A stretch of DNA of 64,000 bases from Priestia megaterium (GTDB taxonomy: Bacteria; Bacillota; Bacilli; Bacillales; Bacillaceae_H): positions 4,741,501 through 4,805,500 of the forward strand of contig NZ_CP023317.1 of assembly GCF_009497655.1 (NCBI RefSeq), read 5' to 3'. This document shows positions 57,030 to 64,000 of the stretch, one piece after another. Under the pieces are notes generated by a model, which was given only the letters and a program-made list of their open reading frames with translations, made no database searches and was not told where the DNA came from. The translations under genes and the position numbers were made by a program. How positions within the stretch are numbered: position 1 is the first letter of the stretch; each line of letters opens with the position of its first letter.

Positions 57030-57653
57030 TTAGCTAGAGTGACGTTCCTTTAATACTGATAGGACATCGTCCAAAGGCAGCTTTTGCTCACGAAGTAAAA
57101 CAAGTACGTGGTACAGTAAATCCGCAACTTCCCACTTCAGCTCATCATGGTCACGATTTTTTGCTGCAATAATCACTTCACCTGCTTCTTCTCCTACTTT
57201 TTTGAGGATTTTATCTACGCCTTTATCGAACAAGTACGTCGTATAAGCTCCTTCTGGCATTTCAGCTTCACGCTTAGCAATCACTTCTTCTAGCTCATTA
57301 ATAATAGCAAACCGATTATCATTTTGTTTATTTTCGCCAAGAATTGTTTCATTAAAACAGCTGTAAGCCCCCGTATGACAAGCAGGACCTTGAGGCTCCA
57401 CTTTTACAACAAGAGAATCAGCATCACAGTCATATGCCATGCTCACAATTTTTTGTGTGTTCCCAGAGGTTGCGCCCTTGTGCCATAACTCTTGTCGAGA
57501 ACGGCTGTAAAACCATGTTTCACGTGTATCAATTGATTTTTGAAGTGATTCTTCGTTCATATAAGCCAATGTTAAAACTTCTTTACTCACAGCATCTTGT
57601 ACAATAGCTGGCACAAGTCCATCACTGTTGAATTTAATGTTTTCAATCGTCAT
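57030..57653 (-). CDS. hisI: Phosphoribosyl-AMP cyclohydrolase / phosphoribosyl-ATP pyrophosphatase
   Basis: Fused HisIE enzyme of 207 residues for steps 2 and 3 of histidine synthesis. N-terminal cyclohydrolase domain ([18 protein letters not shown], with the zinc ligands in CDADS and GPACHTG) and C-terminal pyrophosphatase domain ([15 protein letters not shown]). Last gene of the operon; its ATG overlaps the hisF stop by 4 bp. Confidence 0.95.
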   Translation of the reverse strand: MTIENIKFNSDGLVPAIVQDAVSKEVLTLAYMNEESLQKSIDTRETWFYSRSRQELWHKGATSGNTQKIVSMAYDCDADSLVVKVEPQGPACHTGAYSCFNETILGENKQNDNRFAIINELEEVIAKREAEMPEGAYTTYLFDKGVDKILKKVGEEAGEVIIAAKNRDHDELKWEVADLLYHVLVLLREQKLPLDDVLSVLKERHSS

Positions 57654-58408
57654 CGAATGCTCACTCCTTGTTGTTTTGCATAGCTTTTAATTTCTTTTAC
57701 AGATGTTTCTTTATAGTGAAAGATTGAAGCCGCCAAAGCCGCGTCAGCTTCTCCTTTTTCAAACGCATCGACAAAATCTTGACCATTTCCTGCGCCGCCA
57801 GAAGCAATAACAGGAACGCTCACCGCTTGGCTGACTGCTTTGGTTAACGCTAAATCAAACCCTGACTTTTCGCCGTCTTTATCCATGCTCGTTAACAAGA
57901 TCTCACCCGCACCGCGCTTCACTGCTTCTCTTGCCCAGTCGATTACTTCCCAGTCCGTTGCATTGCGGCCTCCGTGTGTATAGACTCGCCATGATTGTAA
58001 GCTTTCATCGTACTTAGCATCGATTGCTACCACAATACACTGAGCTCCAAAAAAGTCGGACCCTTCTGTAATCAGTGCTGGATTGAGTACGGCCGCTGTA
58101 TTTAATGACACTTTGTCTGCACCAGCACGAAGCATTCTCTTCATATCTTCTAATGCATTAATTCCTCCGCCCACCGTAAAAGGAATCGCTAGCTGAGATG
58201 CTACTTCTTCTACAACATGTACCATTGTTTTGCGTCCTTCATGAGAAGCAGAAATATCTAAAAAGACTAATTCATCTGCGCCTTCTTCATCATAAAATTT
58301 CGCCAACTCTACAGGATCTCCTGCATCTCGAAGTTCCACAAACTGAACTCCTTTTACCACACGGCCGTCCTTTACATCTAAACAAGGAATGATTCGTTTT
58401 GTAATCAT
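57650..58408 (-). CDS. hisF: Imidazole glycerol phosphate synthase, cyclase subunit
   Basis: Beta/alpha barrel of 252 residues that uses ammonia from HisH to form IGP and AICAR. Catalytic Asp11 in [16 protein letters not shown] and Asp near residue 130 in [13 protein letters not shown] and ASGGAGN phosphate loops. Shares one base with the hisA stop (TAATG). Confidence 0.96.
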   Translation of the reverse strand: MITKRIIPCLDVKDGRVVKGVQFVELRDAGDPVELAKFYDEEGADELVFLDISASHEGRKTMVHVVEEVASQLAIPFTVGGGINALEDMKRMLRAGADKVSLNTAAVLNPALITEGSDFFGAQCIVVAIDAKYDESLQSWRVYTHGGRNATDWEVIDWAREAVKRGAGEILLTSMDKDGEKSGFDLALTKAVSQAVSVPVIASGGAGNGQDFVDAFEKGEADAALAASIFHYKETSVKEIKSYAKQQGVSIR

Positions 58409-59142
58409 TACGCTTTCACCTCTTGAAGTGCTTCAGCTACTGTAAACTTATTTGTATAAAGTGCTTTCCCTACAATCGCACCAATAACGCCGTCAGCTTC
58501 ATATTTCTTTAGTGCATCTAGATCAGCAAGCTTACTAACTCCCCCTGATGCAATCACACCTTTTCCAGTAGCCTTAGCCATTTCAACAATTCCTTCCACA
58601 TTAGGACCAGACAGCATACCATCTGTAGAAATATCCGTGAAAATAAATGTTTCCGCACCAGCATTAGCCAATTCTTTTCCTAGTTCTGTCGCTTTGATTG
58701 TAGATGTTTCCACCCAGCCTTCCGTCGCAACATAGCCATCACGTGCATCAATACCAATAGCAATACGCGCACCATATTCCTTCAACATTTTTTTCACAAA
58801 TTCAGGATTTGAAATAGCTGCACTTCCTAAAATAACGCGGTCAATTCCGTTTTCTAAATAGTAAGCAACGTCAGCTTCTGAGCGAATGCCTCCTCCAATT
58901 TGCACACGTACATTTAATTTCTTTTTCACGCCTAGCACAAATTCATCATTCACGCGCTTAGCCGCTTTTGCGCCGTCTAAATCAACCATGTGAATCCACT
59001 GAGCGCCTTCACTTGCGAATTGTGTGGCCATATCTACCGGAGAGTCTCCGTACACCGTTTCTTTTGTGTAATCTCCTTGAAGCAAACGGACGCACTTCCC
59101 TCCGCGCATATCAATGGCTGGATATATTTCAAATTTGCTCAT
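58408..59142 (-). CDS. hisA: ProFAR isomerase
   Basis: Barrel isomerase of 244 residues converting ProFAR to PRFAR. Catalytic Asp8 in [13 protein letters not shown] and Asp near 130 in [11 protein letters not shown]; phosphate loops GGGIRS and ASGGVSK. Its start overlaps hisH by 14 bp. Confidence 0.95.
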   Translation of the reverse strand: MSKFEIYPAIDMRGGKCVRLLQGDYTKETVYGDSPVDMATQFASEGAQWIHMVDLDGAKAAKRVNDEFVLGVKKKLNVRVQIGGGIRSEADVAYYLENGIDRVILGSAAISNPEFVKKMLKEYGARIAIGIDARDGYVATEGWVETSTIKATELGKELANAGAETFIFTDISTDGMLSGPNVEGIVEMAKATGKGVIASGGVSKLADLDALKKYEADGVIGAIVGKALYTNKFTVAEALQEVKA

Positions 59143-59776
59143 ACGATGGGCTCCTTTTCTCTACGAAGTTTGCATAATTTTGAAGCATTTGCATTCCGAT
59201 TGCACTGCTTTTTTCAGGGTGGAATTGAGTGCCAAATACGTGTTCTTTTCCAACAACTGCTGGAACTTCAACATCATAAGGACTTGTTGCTAAAAGCACG
59301 TCTTGGTCGTTTGTTTTTACGTAATAAGAGTGAACAAAGTACACGTGACCTGCACTGATTCCATCAAGCAGAGCGGACTGCTGATGAAAATCTAAAGAGT
59401 TCCAGCCCATATGCGGAACTTTATATGTCTGTCCTTCGGCAGTAATGCCGGGAATACGCTCGACTCTCCCTTTTAACAGTTCCAACCCTTTTGTTACACC
59501 GTTCTCATCGCTTTCTTCAAATAAAAGCTGCATACCTAAACAAATTCCAAGCAAAGGCATTCCTTTTTCTACTTCTTCTTTAATAAAGTCCGTCAGCTTT
59601 GTTTGATTCAGCTGTTCCATCGCATCTTTGAATGCTCCAACTCCAGGAAGAATCAGCCCTTTTGCCTTTCTTAGTTCTGCAGGATCTGCGGAGATGATAT
59701 AGTCATAGTTTAATCGTTCAAGAGCTTTACTTACGCTGTATAAGTTTCCCATCCCATAGTCAATAATGCCAATCAT
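59129..59776 (-). CDS. hisH: Imidazole glycerol phosphate synthase, glutaminase subunit
   Basis: Class I glutamine amidotransferase of 215 residues that supplies ammonia to HisF. Nucleophile Cys in [12 protein letters not shown] near residue 80, catalytic His and Glu in TQFHPEKSS. Begins immediately after hisB. Confidence 0.95.
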   Translation of the reverse strand: MIGIIDYGMGNLYSVSKALERLNYDYIISADPAELRKAKGLILPGVGAFKDAMEQLNQTKLTDFIKEEVEKGMPLLGICLGMQLLFEESDENGVTKGLELLKGRVERIPGITAEGQTYKVPHMGWNSLDFHQQSALLDGISAGHVYFVHSYYVKTNDQDVLLATSPYDVEVPAVVGKEHVFGTQFHPEKSSAIGMQMLQNYANFVEKRSPSYEQI

Positions 59777-60361
59777 TTACAACATCCCTTTCGTCGAAGG
59801 CACACCTTTGACACGCGGATCAATCGTTGTCGCTTCGTCCAAAGCACGTGCTAATGCCTTAAATACCGCTTCAATAATGTGGTGCGTATTTTTACCGTAG
59901 TGTACGATTACATGTACATTCATGCGAGATTCTAATGCAAATTTCCATAAAAATTCATATACAAGCTCTGTATCAAATGTACCGACGCGCGAAGCGGGAA
60001 TGTCACCTTTAAATTCAAAATGAGGACGATTGCTTAAATCTACTACGACTTGGGCTAACGCGTCATCCATTGGTACAAACGCATTTCCATAGCGTTTAAT
60101 TCCTTTTTTATCACCGAGCGCTTCTTTGAACGTTTGACCAAGGCAAATACCGATATCTTCCGTTGTATGGTGATCATCAATCTCCGTGTCTCCATCTGCT
60201 TTTACATCAAGGTTAAACTGTCCGTGTTTTGTAAATAAATCGAGCATATGATTTAAAAAAGGAACGCCTGTATCAATGTTCGCTTTTCCTTCTCCATCGA
60301 TTCCAATCGCTAATGCAATATCCGTTTCGTTTGTTGTACGTTTAATACTTGACTCTCTCAT
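59777..60361 (-). CDS. hisB: Imidazoleglycerol-phosphate dehydratase
   Basis: Mn-dependent dehydratase of 194 residues, monofunctional (no fused phosphatase). Metal-binding motifs DDHHTTEDIGI near residue 65 and HHIIEAVFKALARAL near 160. Start at ATG 60361, after AAAGGAG; 36 upstream codons in frame lie in the gap after hisD and overlap the hisD end. Confidence 0.95.
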   Translation of the reverse strand: MRESSIKRTTNETDIALAIGIDGEGKANIDTGVPFLNHMLDLFTKHGQFNLDVKADGDTEIDDHHTTEDIGICLGQTFKEALGDKKGIKRYGNAFVPMDDALAQVVVDLSNRPHFEFKGDIPASRVGTFDTELVYEFLWKFALESRMNVHVIVHYGKNTHHIIEAVFKALARALDEATTIDPRVKGVPSTKGML

Positions 60362-60434
60362 TGTGAAACTCCTTTCAACTGTGCATGTAATAAGTAAAGA
60401 AAAGAACATTTCTACTCTTTTTTTAATCTCCGCC

Positions 60435-61703
60435 TTATTTTTTAAAGCGTTCTTCAACTGCCCTTGCATGAGCTTCTAGCCCTTCTAAACGAGCAAACGC
60501 TGCGATTTTTGAGACATTTTTCTGCAGGGCTTGTTGGCTGTATGAAATAATACTAGACTTTTTTACAAATGAATCAACTGATAAAGGACTTGAGAATTTT
60601 GCTGTCCCATTGGTTGGAAGAACATGGTTTGGTCCAGCGAAATAATCGCCAACAGGTTCTGAACTGTATCTTCCTAGAAAAATAGCACCGGCATGACGAA
60701 TGGAACCTAAAAGTTCAAGCGGACTTTCAGTCATAATTTCTAAATGCTCAGGGGCTAATTGATTCACAGCTTCAACCGCTTCTTCTAATGACCCGGTCAC
60801 ATAAATAGCGCCATGGTTATCAATAGAAGGTTTGGCAATTTCTTTACGTGGTAAAGATTCTACTTGCCTTTCCACTTCTTCTTTAACAGCTTCGGCTAAC
60901 TTCATAGAAGGCGTAACTAAAATACTTGAAGCTAATTTGTCATGTTCTGCTTGAGACAATAAATCAGCGGCCACTTCGTTCGGCTTAGCCGTATCGTCTG
61001 CTAGTACGACAATTTCACTAGGTCCAGCAATTGAGTCAATGTCTACTAAGCCATATACTTCTCTCTTCGCCAATGCAACAAAGATATTACCAGGCCCTAC
61101 AATTTTATCGACGGGTTGAATTGTTTCTGTTCCATAGGCAAGTGCTCCTACTGCCTGAGCTCCCCCTACTTTATAAATCTCTTCGACCCCAAGCTCACTC
61201 GCTGCTACAACTACTCCAGCAGGAAGCGCGCCGTCTTTTCCTGGAGGTGAAACCATCACGATACGTTTTACACCTGCCACTTGAGCAGGAATGACATTCA
61301 TTAAAACGGAAGAAGGATACGCTGCAAGACCTCCCGGTACATAAACACCTACTGCATCTAAAGGCGTTACTTTCTGCCCTAAAATGGTGCCGTCTTCTTT
61401 TGTTGTCATCCAAGACTGCTCGACCATTCTTTCGTGGTAATCACGAATGTTGTCAGCAGCTTCACGAATGATTGACAGCATATCTGCATCAACCAGCTCA
61501 TAAGCACGCTTCTTTTCTTGTTCTGTCACAAGCAAAGAAGAAAGCTCAACGCCGTCAAATTGGGCTGTATATCTTTTTAAAGCTTCGTCTTTTTGCTCTT
61601 GCACTTGCTTTAAAATATTTACGACAATTTCTCTTTGGGCACTCGTCCCTTGATCAATCGTACGCTTTAAGCTCACTTGTTCTGTTACACGTGTAATTTT
61701 CAA
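60435..61703 (-). CDS. hisD: Histidinol dehydrogenase
   Basis: Zinc enzyme of 422 residues doing the last two oxidations, L-histidinol to histidine, with NAD. Motifs: [53 protein letters not shown], and [16 protein letters not shown] for metal and substrate. Start is TTG at 61703 after AGAGGTGA. Confidence 0.95.
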   Translation of the reverse strand: MKITRVTEQVSLKRTIDQGTSAQREIVVNILKQVQEQKDEALKRYTAQFDGVELSSLLVTEQEKKRAYELVDADMLSIIREAADNIRDYHERMVEQSWMTTKEDGTILGQKVTPLDAVGVYVPGGLAAYPSSVLMNVIPAQVAGVKRIVMVSPPGKDGALPAGVVVAASELGVEEIYKVGGAQAVGALAYGTETIQPVDKIVGPGNIFVALAKREVYGLVDIDSIAGPSEIVVLADDTAKPNEVAADLLSQAEHDKLASSILVTPSMKLAEAVKEEVERQVESLPRKEIAKPSIDNHGAIYVTGSLEEAVEAVNQLAPEHLEIMTESPLELLGSIRHAGAIFLGRYSSEPVGDYFAGPNHVLPTNGTAKFSSPLSVDSFVKKSSIISYSQQALQKNVSKIAAFARLEGLEAHARAVEERFKK

Positions 61704-61718
61704 TGTATGTCACCTCTT

Positions 61719-62351
61719 TTATACAGGTTGAACCACTTGGGCTAAACGATTCACTAAATCATCAATTCGTTCGTCTTTTAAACGATAGCTTACAGGGTTC
61801 ACAATCAAACGCGATGTAATATCTTCAATGTGCTCCAATTCAACAAGTCCGTTCTCTTTTAGTGTTTGTCCTGTTGATACAATATCAACAATCCGATCAG
61901 CAAGGCCGATTAAAGGCGCTAATTCAATCGAACCATTCAATTTAATAATCTCTACTTGCTCTCCTTGCTCCCTGAAATAAGTAGATGCTACATTTGGATA
62001 TTTGGTTGCCACTTTTTGAGCAATTTCTGATTTTTTAGCATTAGGCAAGCCGGCAACGGCCAGATGACATTTACTAATATTTAAATCCAACAGCTCATAG
62101 ACATCTCGTTCTTCTTCTAACATTACGTCTTTGCCTGCAATACCAAGATCCGCTACTCCGTATTCTACATAAGTAGTAACGTCCATTGGTTTCGCTAAAA
62201 TAAAGCGCATGTTCTCTTCAGGAATGTCTACAATCAGCTTGCGCGAATCGTCAAATTCTGGCGGCAATTGAAAGTCTGCTTGACGCAAAAGTTCAGCTGC
62301 TTCTTCAAAAATACGTCCTTTTGGCATTGCAATTGTTAATAGTTCACTCAT
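61719..62351 (-). CDS. hisG: ATP phosphoribosyltransferase, short form
   Basis: First enzyme of histidine synthesis. 210 residues, so the short form without a regulatory domain, which requires HisZ (encoded just upstream) for activity and feedback inhibition. Motifs: [23 protein letters not shown] and [14 protein letters not shown], the PRPP loop. Shares one base with hisZ (ATGA/TAATG-type junction). Confidence 0.95.
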   Translation of the reverse strand: MSELLTIAMPKGRIFEEAAELLRQADFQLPPEFDDSRKLIVDIPEENMRFILAKPMDVTTYVEYGVADLGIAGKDVMLEEERDVYELLDLNISKCHLAVAGLPNAKKSEIAQKVATKYPNVASTYFREQGEQVEIIKLNGSIELAPLIGLADRIVDIVSTGQTLKENGLVELEHIEDITSRLIVNPVSYRLKDERIDDLVNRLAQVVQPV

Positions 62352-63532
62352 TATTGTCCCCCCTTGCCTCGTTTTCCAATTAGAAACGTGACTTCTTCAA
62401 ACTGTGCAGTAAATACATCAACATCATCAACGCCCGCAATTTCCTGAGTCACTACCCGGTATCCTTGCTTGCGCTGTTCAGCAGCTAAAGCTAATGCCTC
62501 ATCTAAACGCTCTTGACTATATAATATGCCGTATACTACTGAAGGCTCATATACTTCTTCGCCCAGCGCTTCAATTAAGCGGTCGAGCTGAATTCCAAAT
62601 CCTGTAGCTGGTGTTTTAGACGCGAATTTTTCAAGAAGCTGGTCATAACGTCCTCCATTACCGATATGGAAACCAACGTTTTCAGCAAAAACTTCAAATA
62701 AAATACCTGTGTAATAGCTCATATGACTGACTAAGTTAAAATCAATTTTAATTTCATCCGTTACACCGTACGCATCAAGCATATTCCATAGCTTTTTCAA
62801 ATCACCGGCTGCTTTTTGCCCAGCTTCGTTTTCAACGAGTTCAACCGCTTCTTCAATCTTCTTTTCATCTCCACGCAGGTTAAGCAGCTGAAGGAGACGC
62901 TGTTTATCGATAGAAGATAGATTCAAATCTTTTACATGATTACGATAACCCACGTAATTTTTCTCATATAAAAAGCGGCGAAGCACGTTAGCACGTTCTT
63001 CATTTCCGACAATCTCTAAAAAAAGCGAATTAACGAACCCGATGTGGCCAATTGCGACTTTAAATGATTTAAGTCCCGCTCTTTTTAATGCGCCGATCAT
63101 GAGAGCAATGACTTCAGCATCGCTGCTCATCGTAGCGTCTCCAATTAGCTCAACGCCTATTTGTTCAAACTCCGCCGGGCGGCCACCCTCACGCTGCTGA
63201 GCTCGGAATACATTTGCTTCATAAGCTAAGCGCAAAGGAGAATTATTTAAAAGTTTTGAAGCGGCCACACGTGCAAATGGCGTTGTTACATCCGGTCGCA
63301 GCACAAGCGTATGCCCTTCTTTATCTAAAAGTTTAAACAATTGTTGATCTAAAATAGCTGATGCGCTTCCTACCGTCTCGTAGTATTCCACAGTAGGTGT
63401 TGCCATATATTGATAGCCCCAGCTGCTGATTTCATCTGCCAGCTGACTGCGAACTTGTTTTTTTCTTTCAAAAAGAGCTGGCAGGGTATCTCTCATTCCA
63501 AGGGGTTTTTCAAACATAAATAACTTTGACAT
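62351..63532 (-). CDS. hisZ: ATP phosphoribosyltransferase regulatory subunit
   Basis: Histidyl-tRNA synthetase paralogue of 393 residues that forms a hetero-octamer with HisG. The class II motifs are recognisable: [13 protein letters not shown] (motif 2 start), [17 protein letters not shown] and [13 protein letters not shown] (motif 3 region, where real HisRS has GGGRYDGL). It lacks the C-terminal anticodon domain found in HisRS. First gene of the operon, preceded by a canonical promoter. Confidence 0.93.
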   Translation of the reverse strand: MSKLFMFEKPLGMRDTLPALFERKKQVRSQLADEISSWGYQYMATPTVEYYETVGSASAILDQQLFKLLDKEGHTLVLRPDVTTPFARVAASKLLNNSPLRLAYEANVFRAQQREGGRPAEFEQIGVELIGDATMSSDAEVIALMIGALKRAGLKSFKVAIGHIGFVNSLFLEIVGNEERANVLRRFLYEKNYVGYRNHVKDLNLSSIDKQRLLQLLNLRGDEKKIEEAVELVENEAGQKAAGDLKKLWNMLDAYGVTDEIKIDFNLVSHMSYYTGILFEVFAENVGFHIGNGGRYDQLLEKFASKTPATGFGIQLDRLIEALGEEVYEPSVVYGILYSQERLDEALALAAEQRKQGYRVVTQEIAGVDDVDVFTAQFEEVTFLIGKRGKGGQ

Positions 63533-63640
63533 TCTGACACGTCCTTTAAGCTTGATTTTATCTATTAAGGAACCATTGATAGGTTGATTTTACTTTATCA
63601 CGCTAATGTATTAGCGAAATAACAAATTAAAGTTATTGAT

Positions 63641-63669
63641 AGTTTACACCCGATAAAGTCAGCCGTCAA
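63641..63669 (-). promoter_or_regulatory. Promoter of the his operon
   Basis: -35 TTGACG (63664-63669), -10 TAAACT (63641-63646), spacing 17 bp. The leader of about 100 nt to hisZ holds a small hairpin CGCTAAT/ATTAGCG (about 63600-63616) but no T-box (no AANGGTGG motif) and no terminator, so tRNA-His attenuation is not supported. Confidence 0.7.
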
Positions 63670-63690
63670 CCGCCAGCTGTTCAAATTTAC

Positions 63691-63727
63691 AAAAAAAACC
63701 ACAGCTTAGTTCTTGCTAAGTTGTGGC
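63691..63727 (-). terminator. Terminator of yvoF
   Basis: CCACAGCTTAG / CTAAGTTGTGG stem (one G-T pair) overlapping the yvoF stop, then T8 on the minus strand. Confidence 0.82.
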
Positions 63728-64000
63728 TTTAGGTTCTGCTTCCCTGCGCTTTTCCATTTCTTCTTTTGTATAGATGACACGCATAGGGTTACCTCCAACA
63801 AAGAAACCGGGTGCTACATCTTTATGAACCACCGTTCCAGCCGCTACAACCGCTTCGTTGCCGATTGTTACACCTGGAAGGATGGTGCTATTTGCTCCAA
63901 TCATCACTTCATCCCCAATGATGACATCTCCAAGACGATATTCCGTTATCAGATATTCATGAGCGAGAATAGTGGTATTGTATCCAATGACCGTATTGCG
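63716..64000 (-). CDS. yvoF: Left-handed beta-helix acetyltransferase, partial (YvoF-like)
   Basis: C-terminal 94 codons of a hexapeptide-repeat acyltransferase; the 5' end lies outside the window. Hexapeptide turns are visible (VIIGDE, MIGANS, TILPGV, TIGNEA, VVAAGT), followed by the family end GFFVGGNPMRVIY. No internal stop from 64000 to the TAG at 63716. Position next to hisZ is that of B. subtilis yvoF in the hprK-lgt-yvoD-yvoE-yvoF region. Acetyl acceptor unknown. Confidence 0.82.
   Translation of the reverse strand, partial: RNTVIGYNTTILAHEYLITEYRLGDVIIGDEVMIGANSTILPGVTIGNEAVVAAGTVVHKDVAPGFFVGGNPMRVIYTKEEMEKRREAEPKATT

Noticed and set aside
63533-63640. Possible T-box leader for the his operon
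   Set aside because: No conserved T-box sequence, no specifier stem and no terminator are seen; only a small 7-bp hairpin.

Overview
The window looks like chromosomal DNA of a low-GC Bacillaceae, most probably Priestia (Bacillus) megaterium or a close relative. This is inferred from the B. subtilis-like gene content and order (cggR-gapA-pgk-tpiA-gpmI-eno; secG-est-rnr-smpB-ssrA; yvcI-rapZ-yvcK-whiA-crh next to clpP; hisZGDBHAFI next to yvoF), strong AGGAGG-type ribosome binding sites and frequent TTG/GTG starts. Most long operons run on the minus strand. I saw no prophage, insertion sequence, CRISPR array or frameshifted gene.

Region 1 (1-22 kb) is accessory physiology. It starts with the N-terminal part of a proline dehydrogenase. 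A Fur-controlled ferric-siderophore uptake locus follows: a lipoprotein receptor divergent from two FecCD permeases, an ATPase, a FhuF-like iron reductase and yusU. Next come an RND efflux pump (swrC/yerP type) with its divergent TetR regulator, a DUF502 membrane protein, an SDR dehydrogenase, a niacin transporter, a CMD-family protein, a LysR regulator, an azoreductase, a Fur-controlled FTR1 iron permease, a YkoGH-like two-component system, a UgtP-like glycosyltransferase, a BcrC-like lipid phosphatase and a MarR-nitroreductase pair with three evenly spaced operators.

Region 2 (22.2-34.1 kb) is a molybdenum/formate dehydrogenase island. It holds moeB-moeA-mobB-moaE-moaD, mobA, yrhF-fdhD-moaA, a Cys-type formate dehydrogenase with its DUF1641 partner, and modAB for molybdate import. 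moaB, moaC and modC are not in the window. The formate dehydrogenase gene has a leader of about 190 nt ending in an intrinsic terminator just before the ribosome binding site, which I consider the best candidate for an undescribed regulatory RNA here.

Region 3 (34.2-64 kb) is conserved core genome: tmRNA and SmpB, RNase R, carboxylesterase, SecG, the lower-glycolysis operon with the CggR operator, sigma-54 (SigL) with a probable cre site, tRNA-Arg(CCG), ClpP with a CtsR box, Crh, WhiA, YvcK, RapZ, a Nudix hydrolase, thioredoxin reductase, a TPR protein, and the histidine operon with a HisZ-dependent short HisG. The window ends inside a left-handed beta-helix acetyltransferase (yvoF).
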